DNA of 64,000 bases from contig JAKSGN010000037.1 in the NCBI GenBank assembly GCA_024180945.1, positions 625,501-689,500 of the forward strand. Direction: 5' to 3'. This DNA is from Macrophomina tecta (lineage: Eukaryota > Ascomycota > Dothideomycetes > Botryosphaeriales > Botryosphaeriaceae). A model generated the notes under the pieces. The model was not told the DNA's origin. It did not search any database and saw only the letters and a program-made list of their open reading frames with translations. The position numbers and the translations under genes were made by a program. The stretch's first letter is position 1. The number at the start of each line of letters is the position of its first letter. Positions 47,524 through 59,384 of this stretch are shown here, piece by piece.

Positions 47524-48713
47524 ATGAGGTTCTCTAAAGCTCTCCTCGCCCTTCCGGCCCTCGCCTCCGCGACGACGCACCACCTCCTCGTCGGCACCTT
47601 CTCCGGCGCGCACCTCTACGCCGTCGCCTTCGACGACGAGGCCCTCACACTCTCCCTCGCCGCCAACATCACCGCGCACGCCGCGCACGCCTGGATTGCG
47701 CTCTCGCATGACTCGCGCGCTCTCTACGCCGTCGAGGATGGCGGCTGGACGTCCTACGCCATCGACAACACGTCCTCTCTCACGCACACTTCCACCGTCG
47801 CGCTCGGCGGCAACTGCTCCGCGGACCGCAGCATCTACATCGTCGGCGCGCAGCACGCGCCCTTCAACGTCTACGGCGACCCGTTCGGCGACTGCGCGAA
47901 CGTGCTGAGCATCGACGCGGCGACGGGCGCGCTGGCGGCAGTCGCCCAGAACGTGTCGTACGGCAGCGGCTCGGGCGTGCACGGGCTCGCGCTGTCGCCG
48001 GACGGCAGGTTCTTGTACAGCGCGGACGATTCGGGGAACGCCGTGTGGACGCACGCGGTGGATGGGGAGACGGGATTGCTGACAGAGGTGAGTCGGCTGG
48101 CGGCGCCGGCGGAGGGGGCGAATCCGAGGCACGCAGCGGTGCATGCGGAGGGGAAGTACTTGTACGTGGTGTTGGAGGAGGCGAATGAGCTGGCGCAGTA
48201 TAGGATCGATGCGGCGACGGGGGTGCCGGTGTTTGAGAACGTGACATTTCCGTTGATTCCAGCGTCGGGTGAGTGGTATTTCCTATCTTTGCCTCTTTTT
48301 GCTTTCCCTCCCAATCATCTTACTTTGAGGGCTGACGCTGATTTCGGGTTGCAGAGTCGAGCAACAACTCCAACTACTGGTCCGACGACGTGGCCGTGGC
48401 GGCCAGCGGGTCGTTCCTGTGGGCGTCGGCGCGCAGCCGTGACGAGTCGCGGCCGGGCTACATCAGCGGGTACAGTCTGTCGACCACGGGCGCCATCACA
48501 AAGCAGATCTTCCTTACCAACACGGCGACCTCGGGCGGCTCGGCTAACGCCGTTACGCCCGCGCCGTTCAGTGACGAGTTCGTTGCGCTGACGGATACGC
48601 AGGAGAGGTTCTTGCAAGTCTGGTGGTACGTCAATGGGTCGACGGCGCAGGTGGTGGCAAGGCTGGATTTGCAGGATGGTGGGTGCTGCGCCAACGCCGT
48701 CTGGTTGGATTGA
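47524..48713 (+). CDS. Secreted lactonase-fold protein (carboxymuconate cyclase-like)
   Basis: Seven-bladed beta-propeller of the 6-phosphogluconolactonase / 3-carboxy-cis,cis-muconate lactonizing group. ATG at 47524 gives MRFSKALLALPALASATTHH, a signal peptide, so the protein is probably exported. Propeller signatures are HHLLVGTFSGAHLYAVAFDD, GSGVHGLALSPDGRFLYSAD, NPRHAAVHAEGKYLYVVLEE and, after an 86-nt intron (48269-48354, GTGAGT...TTGCAG, phase 1), NYWSDDVAVAASGSFLWASA. It ends GGCCANAVWLD at 48713; total 367 aa. In fungi the cytosolic relative acts in protocatechuate breakdown; the signal peptide makes that exact role uncertain here. Confidence 0.87.
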
Positions 48714-49847
48714 GAGATGAGAAGGGTGGCTGTGAGACATGAGAGGGGAGAACACGACGGGAATCACGTTTACGGAAGCGGTATGAAGAGAGGCCGAACT
48801 GTTGTGTATGAGTAGTAAGAAGAATGGAGAAGAGGGAAGAACGATGAAAACACCCAAATCTTCTCACGCTGTATCTACGACTGCGGTCCCGACATTCCCA
48901 TCCGTGTCGGGGTATGGGTACGCAGCTATGTGCCTTCTGTGATGTCTTAGGGGCCATGTTGCTGGCAAGGATCTGTTCTTCGGCGGGCTTCAATGGCCAG
49001 TTGCCATATTCAGAGACGTAGGGCACAACAACAACTCCAAATTGACCCAGAAGATTGATGTTGAGCAGAGCGAAAACTGGGGAAGCGTGGAGGGCGAAGA
49101 GTGGGGCATGGGATGGGCGAGTGGCCCGATTGAGGTGTTTATGGCTCCGGTTCGGTTAATCGATCTGGACGGCTGACGAGCTGACAAAGCATCTGTGGCT
49201 CGAATGGGACGGGGCATCAGGCGTGGGAGTGTATTTGAAGCGATTGGACGAGTCACAACGACGTAGCGAGGAGGAGGAGATGAGGTTTGCCGGCCGGGGA
49301 TTTGCTGGGGCGCTAGTGAGCAGCGTCTTCAGAGGGCCCAAGCTCCCTGTCCCTCCCCACTCAGAGCGAGATCTTTTTCCCGCACCACGCACCCTCGCTG
49401 CCGACTTCGCTGACCACCGCCATCCTCTGCCGGGCTCGTCAACTCGATCGTGAAATTCGCTCGCCTGGGTCCTTGGCTGCCGGCGCCGCGGACCGAGCCA
49501 GTGCTGCATCTGCTGGGTTTCTCCTCGGTGGCTGCTGCAGCGCTATCACACCTTGGGCGGCGCCGGCGGCCAAGTGGAGAGCCTGTTGCCGCCTTGGGGC
49601 TGGTCGCCGTGCGGTGCCTGGCAACCATAGGCTCATGCTCCTCTCCCGCCCATCTGATAAGCATGCGCCCTGCGAACTGCTGCTCTAGACACACTCACCC
49701 CACCTTGACAATCTCCTCTTATAGCCGCGGAGATGCCCGCGTGCAGCCTGAAGCTGTCTTCATAATCCTCCTGCTGACCCTGCCAGGCCGTTTTCTCCTC
49801 CCAGCTTTCTCTGCTGTGCCATTGATACCCTTGGGGGTCTTTTCACC
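48714..49847. other. Intergenic region upstream of the acid phosphatase gene
   Basis: No supported gene; frames on both strands are Arg/Pro/Ala-rich. Pyrimidine-rich DNA precedes the phosphatase start. Confidence 0.55.
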
Positions 49848-51340
49848 ATGCTGTCCGCCGCTGCGACTACCTTGCTGCTCTCCGCGCTCCCTCTCAGCGC
49901 CGCCGAGAGCGTCCTCGGTGTTTACATTTTCCACCGCCACGGCGACCGCACGCCCAAGGCCCTCGCGCCCGCAAACCTTACCGACCTGGGCTACCAGCAG
50001 GTCTGGCAGAGCGGCCAATATTACCGTAACCGTTACGTTGCGTCAGGCGCAGACTCCAAGGTCTCGGGCTTAAACACCGACATCGTCAAGCAGTCTCAGA
50101 TTTCTGTTACCGCCCCCTCCGATACTGTCCTGCAAAACTCTGCCACTGGCTTCCTTCAAGGCCTGTACCCCCCCGTCGGCAGTGACTTTAGCACCGAGAC
50201 TCTCCGCAATGGCAGCTCCGTTTCTGCTCCCCTCAATGGCTATCAGTTGATCCCGGTCAGCCTGACCAGCACTGGCGCCGGCAGCGAGGATGCAGGTTGG
50301 CTGCAGGACACCTCTGACTGCGGTGCCGCCGAGACGAGCTCCAACAACTACTTCCTATCTGAGGAGTACACCAACACTCTCGAAAGCACCCAAGACTTCT
50401 ACCAGGACCTGTTGCCTGTTGTCAACGCTACCTTCGCCGACAGCTACGTTACCTTCAAGAACGCCTATGTTGGTGAGTACAGTCACAGCCGTTTCTACTG
50501 CTCTAGGCTAACGACATTCCAGTCTACGACCTGATCAACGTCGCCGAGATCCACAACACCAGCATCCCCTCTTCTGACCTTCTCACTAACTCCACCCTCT
50601 TCCAACTCCGCACTCTGGCAGACCAGCACGAATGGGGCCTTGCCTACAATGCCTCCGACGACATGCGCGCCGTCGCCGGCATGCAACTGGCTGGCGAAGT
50701 CTTGCAGTACCTCAACAGCACCATCACCTCCAAGGGCTCCAAGAAGCTCGGCATCCAGTTTGGCGCCTACGCCACATTCTTCTCCTTCTTCGGCCTGGCC
50801 GACCTACCCGCCGCCAACCCGGACTTCCGCGGCGTCACCGACTACGCCTCGTCCATGGCCTTCGAGCTGTACACGCCGCAGGACAACGTCAGCTCGAACA
50901 GCTGGCCCAGCCAGGACGACATGTACGTGCGCTTCCTTTTCCATAACGGCACCGCCTCGGACAGCTCTCCGCCTGCCGTCTACCCGCTCTTCGGCAGCGG
51001 TAGCGACAACGTCACCTGGAGTGACTTTGTTGCTGGTATGGAGAAGTTCGCTATTCGCACTACCGAGCAGTGGTGCACCAAGTGCGGCAACACCACCGGC
51101 ACGTGTGCCGCTTACGCTGAGTCCACGAGCTCTTCCGGCTCCGACAGCAGCAGCAGTGCGAGCGGTAAGAGTAACGGCATCTCGGCCGCTGTTGGTGGCG
51201 TTATTGGCGCTATGGTAACGCTTGCCGTTGTGTTGGGTCTGGAGGCTCTCGTCATGCTTGTTGGCGGCTTCAGGCTGGCTAAGAAGAACAAGACCCCTGC
51301 TGCTGCTCAGGTCCAAGAGGCTGCTGGCACGAAGGCTTGA
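49848..51340 (+). CDS. Histidine acid phosphatase, membrane-anchored
   Basis: Phosphoglycerate-mutase-like (branch 2) acid phosphatase. ATG at 49848 gives a signal peptide (MLSAAATTLLLSALPLSAAE) immediately followed by the catalytic loop VYIFHRHGDRTPKAL (RHGxRxP). A 50-nt intron (50473-50522) joins FKNAYV to VYDLINVAEIHN. The body carries several N-glycosylation sites. The C-terminal part shows DDMYVRFLFHNGTASDSSPP, a Cys triplet region (EQWCTKCGNTTGTCAAYAES), a Ser-rich spacer and one membrane helix (GGVIGAMVTLAVVLGLEALV) with a KKNK cytosolic tail. Product 480 aa. The tail suggests a cell-surface or vacuolar-membrane enzyme with an outward catalytic domain rather than a freely secreted phytase. 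I did not securely locate the usual HD proton-donor motif. Confidence 0.9.
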
Positions 51341-53775
51341 AGGAAGATTCAGGCTGGGGCAAATGCTTTTTTCTAGGGCAGGGGTGGGGGTTAGTGCATG
51401 AAAAGTTTGGGATGCAGCGCTAGTGGGAGGGAGAGCATTTTGGAAGATACCACGATAGGAATTGATGTGATACAAATTGACGTAAATTAAAGAAGACCTC
51501 GGACTTCGTGTCCTCTCGGCGAGGTGCTTTTCGGACATTCTCTTCGCTGGAAGGGATACATCGGCGGATCCTTGCCCTTCTGACGCTCCTAAAGGCTCGC
51601 TAATCAGTCATATCCTCCAGGTTGAGATATAAGCTTTCATGCATACGTATTCTTTACGAGCCTCGCATTCGACAGGCTCTCATCACCATGCGACCTGAGA
51701 GGGGACAACAACTAATACGAAATACTGCCGACCCGGACAGGATGTCAAACTCAATCGATTGCGTCAACAGTCATCTCCAACTTAGGCCTCTGGTGAAAGA
51801 GAGATACCCCAGGCCCAGGCTATATAAAATGAAGGAGAGAGCATTTAAACTCGCTGAGTGTCGTCCGAAGACCTGCGCGCCTCGCACTCACTCGCAGTCC
51901 CTGCCGGAAGCTTCTGCGACACGTTATTGCACACCCTTTAATACAGCCCAAATAGCGCCTTCGCCTGAATGTGCGGCCTGCGTGGCGTGGAATGTTCTTT
52001 CTCGGCAACGGATGCGTGCTCCGGGAACAACAAGCCCGGGCCATTGATGTGGAACCTTGGCAGCTGCTCGCTCGCTCCGACTTGAATAAGCTGGGTGCCG
52101 TGCTCCGAGTCAGGGACGGCTTGATAGACAGACTTCGTCCATCCCTCTGGGTCGATCGCGGCGATATGTTCTTCAGGTTCCTGCTCCATGGCCCCGCCTT
52201 CCTCAACGGTAGCCCGTGGCTCTCCGGCAATATCTGGAAGCTCGACTACGTCATCTTCCCGCTGACGACCTTCCTGGTCATCTTCCTTTCCATCCTCCTG
52301 GACATACTCTTTTTTATCCTCCTGGTCATACGCCTGGTCATGCTTGTCGAGGCTGGCATTGTTATCCGCACAATAATCCTCAGGAAGAGAGGCCTTATTG
52401 GCAAAGCTCTTGCACTCGAGGTAGTGGCTGAGTTGGCGGTTATGAAGGACGTGACTCCAGGTGAGTGGGCGATGCGTGCGGCCTTTATGGATGTAGAAGG
52501 GAGGCCCACGGTTGACAGGACGAAAGGAGTCGACGACCAGCACCAACTGAGCGTCTGGCTCGGCACTGCCCGCATAAGTGAGGGGCCGGTGTTTCCGTTT
52601 GCTCTCGGATTGCTGATTGTTCCACTGTGTAGCCTCTTTGAGCGTGTGCGGGAAGTTCTTGCTGGCTTTTGATTTGGCAGGACCTGTTATCCATTTTACG
52701 TTAATGTAGCATCAAAGATAGAGCCTTAAATGGAAGCACACACGGTGAAGGATGTTTCTACCCGTGCTAGGGCGCTCCAGATAGTTTGCATAACGCTCTG
52801 CTACAATTCAGTGGCGTAACTGGAGGGAACACGTAGGCTTCAGGATCCAAGTAGCTGACCAGCAACACCTCTATAGCAAGATACAGGCCGCCCAGAGTCG
52901 CCACCTGGCTCAGAGGTTAGCTTAGGACTTGCGGCTGAGAGGAGAAGAAGACAAGAAGCTGGATCAAGATAAGGGCATAGCCACTCTGACAACCCCCGTA
53001 ATCGAATAATGCTGGCACTCATCAAAGCGCCATTTCGCGAACCAGAGGCACTTCGAGGATAGTGACAGATAATATAGAACACGGGGAGCTCACCAGACTT
53101 GTCAAAGGCCGGGGGGCGAGATCGGTTCCTACTTTTGGGCATTTCTGCGGAGTGCTCATTAGCTCCATCTGCTTCCGCCAATGGGTAGGCCAGCGAGAAG
53201 GGGTGCTGGTATACCGCTGTGAGGGTCGCAGGCGATCATAAGGTGAGCGTGCCGTGGAGTAGAGAGCATGGTTGGCGGGCGCGGCGCGAAGGTTACCCGC
53301 GCGCGTCACGGGCACGTGATGACGCGCTAGACTGCAGGTGAAAGACGCGCTGGGCACCTCTCGGGCCGCAGCGTGCGCGCATTCTCAGTATTCTAGCGAG
53401 AAACTTCAAACCTACCCGCCTTCTCCTCCAGCACAGCTTCCGCCTCAGACACGCCTGTGTTGCGACACGATAAAGCGCTTCACTATCTGGAGCGCAAGTA
53501 CACCCTATGGCTCGTGCTAAAAGGCACGAGAGGAAATCCAGGGTGAAAGCTTACCGCGCGAACCCCATCTGCTGCATCCCTCATTGCCTACCTATGAATG
53601 ATGGAGCCTCATCGTCTGGCCCCCACCTCAACCGACTTCTGCCTGAGCTAAAATTAGACACCGTGTAGAGTCACACTCAGTGCTCGCACCAACACTCGAG
53701 TCCCGCCATGAATCCAACTTTGCTATTTTTCGCCGAATCCACTCTTTTACCAGCAACTCGAGAGATTGGCCCAAT
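51341..53775. other. Region without a supported gene between phosphatase and F-box gene
   Basis: The most gene-like frame is on the minus strand, 52713-51938 (about 250 codons), containing a Gln/Glu/Asp/Lys-rich run (SLDKHDQAYDQEDKKEYVQE and on). It has no ATG before that run, so it would need an unseen upstream exon. The hydrophobic plus-strand frame opposite it (52240-52420) is its shadow. A minus-strand frame at 53181 (MAEADGANEHSAEMPKSRNR) with a nearby GT could be another small exon. Neither can be assembled with confidence. Confidence 0.4.
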
Positions 53776-55605
53776 ATGCAGATTACCGATCTTCCATTCG
53801 AGCTTCTGGAGGCTATCTTCAACCACCTCCCAACCGCTGCGATACTACCCGCCGCTCTCACATGCCACGCCCTCAATCCCGCCGCTATCTCGAGCCTGTA
53901 CTCAAGAATTACCATCGCACCCGCCTCCGCGCCATCTAAAGAATACTTCCCGAACCCTTTCAACCTCGTCCTCCGCCTCCTCGCAGACCGCACTCTCGGC
54001 ACCCGCCTCCGCCACCTTACCTTCACCCACCTCTCTGCCGACAACACCACCGCCCTCTCCCCGCGCCGCACTCTCCCCATTCTCGCCAACCACAACACCT
54101 CCATCTACCCCGAGTAAGCAAATGCCCCGCCTAACACGAGAACGCTGCAACAAAAACGCAACACGACTAACCCCATCTTCCGCAGCAAAACCAACGCCAT
54201 AACCCTCCAACCCCTCCTCGCCCACCTCCAATTCTACACCCAGCCACTCAGTCCCCACCACCTCACCCCCCACGCCCGCGACCGCCTCCAGCACGCCCTC
54301 GTTTGCGCCTCCGCCCAATCAGTCGCCCTCCTGCCCGTCCTCACCGGCCTGACCCCGCACCTGCGCTCCCTCGACCTCGCCTGGGCGGGCTTGGGCCCGC
54401 ACGCCGCCGTCGCGACGCCGCGCTCGCTCCGCACCGCGCTGCCGCGGCTCGAGGTCTTCGCGATGCGCACGTGCGGGACGCGGGGGCGCAATGGCGCCGG
54501 AGGGGCGAGCTGGGGCAGGGGCGAGGCGTGGGGCGTGCCCGCGTGGGCGGTGAGGGGCGGGCTGGCCGGCGGGCATGGCGCGCTGCGGCGGGTGGAGTTT
54601 TGGGGCGTTAGGACCGCGGAGGTCGAGTGCGCGAGCGAGGGGCATGCCGATGCGGAGGTGTGGAGGGAGCTGGTGACGCCGTTGAGGACGCTGGAGTTGA
54701 GGGAGTGTGAGATGGAGGCGGGGCGCCTGGCGGAGATGCTGGCGTTGGTGGAGCGGAATTGCGAGAGGCTGGAGAGGCTGGTTGTGGAGCTGGTGCAGCC
54801 GGTCACGGTGGAGACGGCGACGGGTAGAGCAGCGAGGGTGGTGCGGTTGGAGGAGGTGGGTGAGGCGGTGAGGCGTCTTTTGCGTCCGTTTGCTGGTTGT
54901 GGAGTGGGTGATGCGCGGAGCGAAGAAGCGTCGTTGCGGATGCCGGTGATCAATAAGACGCTGAGGGAGCTGACTGTGACGCTGGACTTCGGCACGCCGA
55001 AGGGGAATATCACGCGCGCAAACGGAGGTGAGGTCGGCTCGGACGGCGTGAACTGGGGTGTTATCGGAAGGCTTGGGTCTCTTCGCGGTTTTGAGAACTT
55101 GGACTGGCTTCATGTGTCATGGGTAGTGCTGGTAGGTTGGAGTCTGCGCAGCTTGTCCAGGGAAGTGTGGAGTGATGAGACGCTGCGGAAACGTGGAGGA
55201 TACCTTGGCAGAGTCCTTCCAAAGAGTTTAAGACGGCTGACAATAACCGATGAGATGGCGAGTTGGATACAGTGGGAATGGAAGCCAAAAGAGATGGTAG
55301 AGTTGACGAGAGACTGGCTTCACTCGGAGGGGATAACTCTGAAGGTCCTAGTCTGGAAATTAAGGAATCTCAGCAGAGATAGTGACGGAGCTTTGACATG
55401 GACAGAGCGAATGAGGCAGGAGATGAGGAGCATCTGCGAGAAGGCTGGGGTGATCTGCGAGTTCGATATGGCTGGGTATGATGCATGCCCGAAGTGTCAG
55501 GATGCAGGAAGGGGAAGCAAGTATAAGGAAAGGAAGCGCTTCCTTCGGGCAAGCAGGGCCACAGGCCACGAGGAATCCCTTAGAGAAGGAATGCACACCT
55601 TATAA
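53776..55605 (+). CDS. F-box-like protein with LRR-like body
   Basis: The start ATG at 53776 opens with an F-box-like motif, MQITDLPFELLEAIFNHLPT followed by AAILPAALTCHALNPAA, expected to bind Skp1 in SCF ubiquitin ligases. A 72-nt intron (54114-54185, phase 2) joins YPE/D to KTNAITLQPLLAHLQFY. The remainder has leucine-rich-like spacing (LTPHLRSLDLAWAGLG, PLRTLELRECEMEAGRLAEM, LNSL-like repeats less clear) and ends with a Cys pair (YDACPKCQDAG) and a basic tail. Total 585 aa. Such F-box/LRR-type proteins are abundant and poorly conserved in fungi. Substrate unknown. Confidence 0.7.
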
Positions 55606-55950
55606 GTAGAGAGCTTACGCTAGAACCTTTTCTAACACCAATCAAAAAACCCTCGTCAAGTCGTCCTGTTTCATCACGCCTTATGTGCATGCTTCCGCTG
55701 TGGATGCGGATCCTGCCACGAAGCTCGGATCCTGTATGCTCTAGAACGGCAGGAATAAAAAAAAAGTCCACTTTCCACTGCAAATGACTTATTTTTAGCT
55801 GATAGTTGACGATATTCAATGTCTGGGAGGCATTTCTGTCACGTGTAGGCGGCATGCTGACTGCATATTCTGCGCAAGGCTGGAAACCAACTTTCGCATA
55901 CACTCCGAACATTGCCCAAAGGACCTCATCTGCGGACCAGAATATCCGAA
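55606..55950. other. Intergenic region between F-box-like and HET genes
   Basis: 345 nt between two plus-strand genes; an A-run near 55757-55766. No coding sequence is supported. Confidence 0.5.
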
Positions 55951-57883
55951 ATGGCTTCTTTTATCTACCAGGCTCTTCAGCAGCCATTAGGATTCAGGCT
56001 CCTAAAGCTGTACCCGACCGATCTCCGCGTTCGAAGCTGCATCCCACCGGACCAGCTGAAGTACGAAATCATCCACACCAGTCTCGAGCAATTCCCGTCA
56101 TACGAGGCTGTGTCTTACGCCTGGGGGGGCTCCTCAAGGGACCACAAGATCCCACTGCGAATGGGCATAACAATGCAGGTCACGGAAAGCGTCGAGATGC
56201 TGCTGCGCTTCGTCTCGCCAATCTCCCGGACGGGATATCTCTGGATCGATCAGCTGTGCATCAACCAGGGCAATCAAATGGAGCGCGGGCATCAAGTTTC
56301 GATAATGCGCAACATATACAGTGATGCTAAACGAACCATTGTTTGGCTTGGTGAAGCAGACGAGGCGTCAGACCTGATCTTTTCAACCCTTGATGTGATT
56401 GGTCGTCTCGAGGACCGATGCGGGTTCTCAGACAGCGTTTACGACGGAGGCTCCATCTACTCAAACTGGGCGAGGAGAATTCAACCTGAAATCGAACGAC
56501 AGATGAGCTATCATTACCAGAAAATATACATGAGTCCCTGCAAAGCCCATGGGGACATCGTCTGCAATGAAAGGAGCCGGTGCTGCCCCCAGTGTATCAA
56601 TGCCAGATCTGCCAGTCTTGCAAAAGCATTTAACAAGTTTGCATCACGACCTTGGGTAAGCTTTGCACCCCCAATCCTCAATTGGTACCTAAACTAATAC
56701 GTCAATGTAGTTTACCAGGTGTTGGGTGATACAGGAAGTGTGCCTGGCTCGAGAAGTCTTCATGGTTGTAGGAAGCCAAACAATTAGTCCAAGCGACATG
56801 ATAAGGTCCTTCGCTGCCTCGCAATCTATCAAAAAGGCTGTTTCCACCTTGGAAGCTGTGGTTGACGGCCCGAAAACGGAAATTCCATTCGATATCGATT
56901 TATTGCGGACGCTGCATTTCATGCTCGGACTCATCAAAAACATACATAACCGCACAAGTAGCGAATCTTTGGAAACCGGGAGCTTACGTCTGTTTTGCTT
57001 TATTCTCGATGACTTCAGATGCTACTTGGTCCGTGGATACTTCCAAGTGACGGACCCACGCGACATTATCTACTCCGTAATCGGCGTCCATCCGCACGCA
57101 TCTCGGTTTATCCAACCCGATTACACTCTGAGTCGTGAGGAGGTGTACGCAGACGCAACGCAGGCCGTGATAGAAGAGACAGGAAACCTTAGCGTCCTCG
57201 GCATCTGCGACAAATTCCATCTTGACAACTCGAAACTTCGAAGCTGGGCCCCGGACTGGTCAAAAGAGATTAGTTTCAGGCCTATTTGTAGCCCTAAAAG
57301 TCTTCGGTGTTCTGCTTGTGGCGTATTTAGACATCAGATTCAGCCACGAAACATGTCAGGAAGACTCCTGGTGCACGGAACACGGCTTTGTTGTGTATTG
57401 GCAATCCAAGACATTGCTTATGGAAGAATGAGTAGAGCATTCCGTCCAAATGAAGATGACGTCAAACAGAGCTTTGATCATCTTTTTCTAGAAGACACGC
57501 GGGAATGGCTCGGGAGAGTTCGGGATGCTAGCCTACCGCAAGTCACCGACAGACAAATTCTAAAAGCTCTCTGCGGATGCCAGGAGCCTTTTGACGGCTC
57601 ATACGAGCACAATCAGACATGCAGTGAATTAGGTTGCCAGTTTCTGTATTTTGCGGCACAAAGGAGATTGTGTATATCCACAGATGGTCGCTTGTCACTG
57701 GTACCTTGGCACTCAGAGACTGGAGACGAAATTTGGTTACTTTGTGGCTGCCCTGCTCCCGCTGTCTTGAGAAAGGTTGCGGAGGACGAATATCTGTTAA
57801 TTGGGCTGTGTGGATTAGAGGATGCCATGTTTGGAGAAGAGGCCGGCCGTCTCCATTCCGCTCACAGAATTTTCTTAGTGTGA
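55951..57883 (+). CDS. HET-domain (heterokaryon incompatibility) protein
   Basis: True ATG at 55951: MASFIYQALQQPLGFRLLKL. The HET domain begins YEAVSYAWGGSSRDHKIPLR and continues GYLWIDQLCINQGNQMERGH, QVSIMRNIYSDAKRTIVWLG. A 55-nt intron (56656-56710, GTAAGC...TGTAG, phase 0) joins FASRPW to FTRCWVIQEVCLAREVFMVV, the usual ARPWF-RRWVIQE position. The C-terminal region has DPRDIIYSVIGVHP and ADATQAVIEETGNLSVLGIC, typical of this HET class, and ends LRKVAEDEYLLIGLCGLEDA. Product 625 aa and apparently intact. A Cys-rich stretch (CKAHGDIVCNERSRCCPQC) within the domain is unusual. It belongs to a different HET subclass from the protein at 18.5-20.9 kb, as the motifs differ. Confidence 0.93.
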
Positions 57884-58047
57884 AAGCCTGAGCGTTATCA
57901 CGGGCTGCCAAGGAAGGGACATCCGTGAGGAGGTTTGGCCTGAAAAAAGAATTAAAATGCTTCTCTGTGCCAGCAGAGTCTCAAGGATTGATCTCAGACT
58001 CTTCCACATTGTGTTGTAGTAAACAATCTTTGTCACATGGACCGATA

Positions 58048-59163
58048 TTAAAATGCCACGCAAGTCAAGCGCTGCATGTCTCTGATCCCGAACTTGATCC
58101 AATACCCTTTTTGACCATGGCCTATCACGCTGAGGAACCTCCAGAAAACCTCATCAAGTCCAAGAATAGCCTCGCACCCGCGTTCTTTCTCATTGAGTGC
58201 CAAAAAGAGGCTCTCCGGTACCTCCACCGTGCATGCTCTTAGCCGCAACTCCATCAACTCCAACACCATCGTATCCAGCGGCTCAATAAACTCGCGCTCC
58301 ACCTCGTCTACAGCCTCCCGCCTCGGTCTCTCGCCTACACACATGCCATGACCCCACACCGACAAAGATAACTTCACCAAGTTCGGCAACGCCTCCGGCA
58401 CGCCCCGCACAAGCGCGCGAAACACCTCTCGCTCCGCCATCGGCAGCCGCCACGCCTCTCCGCTCCTTCTGTCACAGATATCCCACACCATCTCCACCGC
58501 CGTCACCATCTCCAGCGTCTGCGGCAGCAGGAGCCGCGACAGGTTCATCAGCAACGGCAAGCCGCTCACGTGCAGCACATTGGTCGCATACAGCACCTCC
58601 ACGCCTTCCCGGTACGCCCGCCGACACGCCCGCAGCCAGCCCATCGCGCCCACCTGGCACCGCGCCGGGTGAGCGCCCGCCCACTGCTCGCACGCCGCGA
58701 TTCCGTGCCGGCAGGCGTCGCGCCACAGGCCATCCGCCAGCACGCCGCCCTGGTGCTGCACGGGGACGCGGTGGCACGCAGAGCCCCACCAGTGCCAGCG
58801 TGCGTTCTTGGAGAGCGCGGCGGCATTGCGGGCGCGTTCGTCGAGGTCGCAGTGCGCGCCTGCGCGTGGCGAGCTAGGCGGGCGGAATTCGAGGTCCATG
58901 TGCAGGGTGCGCGCGCCGAAGGCGAGGGTGAGGACGTGTCGGCGGAGCTCGGCCGGGAGGCGCTGGAAGAAGGGGCTATTGGCCGTGGCGGCGGCGGCGG
59001 CGGCGGCGGCAGTGTTCGTGGTTGTGGATGGTGTGAGTGGCCGGGGCCGTTGCGCGAGGAGCACGGGCATGCCGGCGGGGAAGCCTGTTGCAGGGTCGAT
59101 GGTGGTGGTGGCTGGCTTGTTGGCGAGCTTGTCGCGGAGCCACTTCGAGAATTTACGGGGCAT
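58048..59163 (-). CDS. DUF7730-like fungal protein
   Basis: Single-exon frame of 371 aa with ATG at 59163 (MPRKFSKWLRDKLANKPATT). An Ala-run (TNTAAAAAAAATANSPFF) precedes an F-box-like LPAELRRHVLTLAFG. Then follow WHWWGSACHR, GLWRDACRHG and MGWLRACRRAYREGVEVLYA with TNVLHVSG, LLMNLSRLLLPQTLEMVTAV and EMVWDIC. This series is what I recall for the fungal DUF7730 family, whose function is unknown; the family is common next to HET genes and often expanded. No signal peptide or membrane segment. Confidence 0.78.
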   Translation of the reverse strand: MPRKFSKWLRDKLANKPATTTIDPATGFPAGMPVLLAQRPRPLTPSTTTNTAAAAAAAATANSPFFQRLPAELRRHVLTLAFGARTLHMDLEFRPPSSPRAGAHCDLDERARNAAALSKNARWHWWGSACHRVPVQHQGGVLADGLWRDACRHGIAACEQWAGAHPARCQVGAMGWLRACRRAYREGVEVLYATNVLHVSGLPLLMNLSRLLLPQTLEMVTAVEMVWDICDRRSGEAWRLPMAEREVFRALVRGVPEALPNLVKLSLSVWGHGMCVGERPRREAVDEVEREFIEPLDTMVLELMELRLRACTVEVPESLFLALNEKERGCEAILGLDEVFWRFLSVIGHGQKGYWIKFGIRDMQRLTCVAF

Positions 59164-59384
59164 TCTTCTTCTAGGCGAACAGTGTTTATGGTAATCTGGT
59201 GTTCGGTGTCAAAGGTCCGTTGGCTGGACAAGATGTTGGGGAAAATCTATTTACACGTAATCCTCGGGCGGGGACCATCCTTCAGAATAATCACCGCGCT
59301 AGCGACCACTACCCCTTCTCAGTCGAACAAACTTGCTTGACGATTCCCCGGGTAAGGTCGCCTGCTCATGAGTATAGCTCAACC

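Noticed and set aside
52216..52431. Hydrophobic plus-strand frame (LVIFLSILLDILFFILLVIR) as a membrane protein
   Set aside because: It is the complement of a Glu/Asp/Gln/Lys-rich run, which always yields Leu/Ile/Phe/Val on the other strand; no supporting context.
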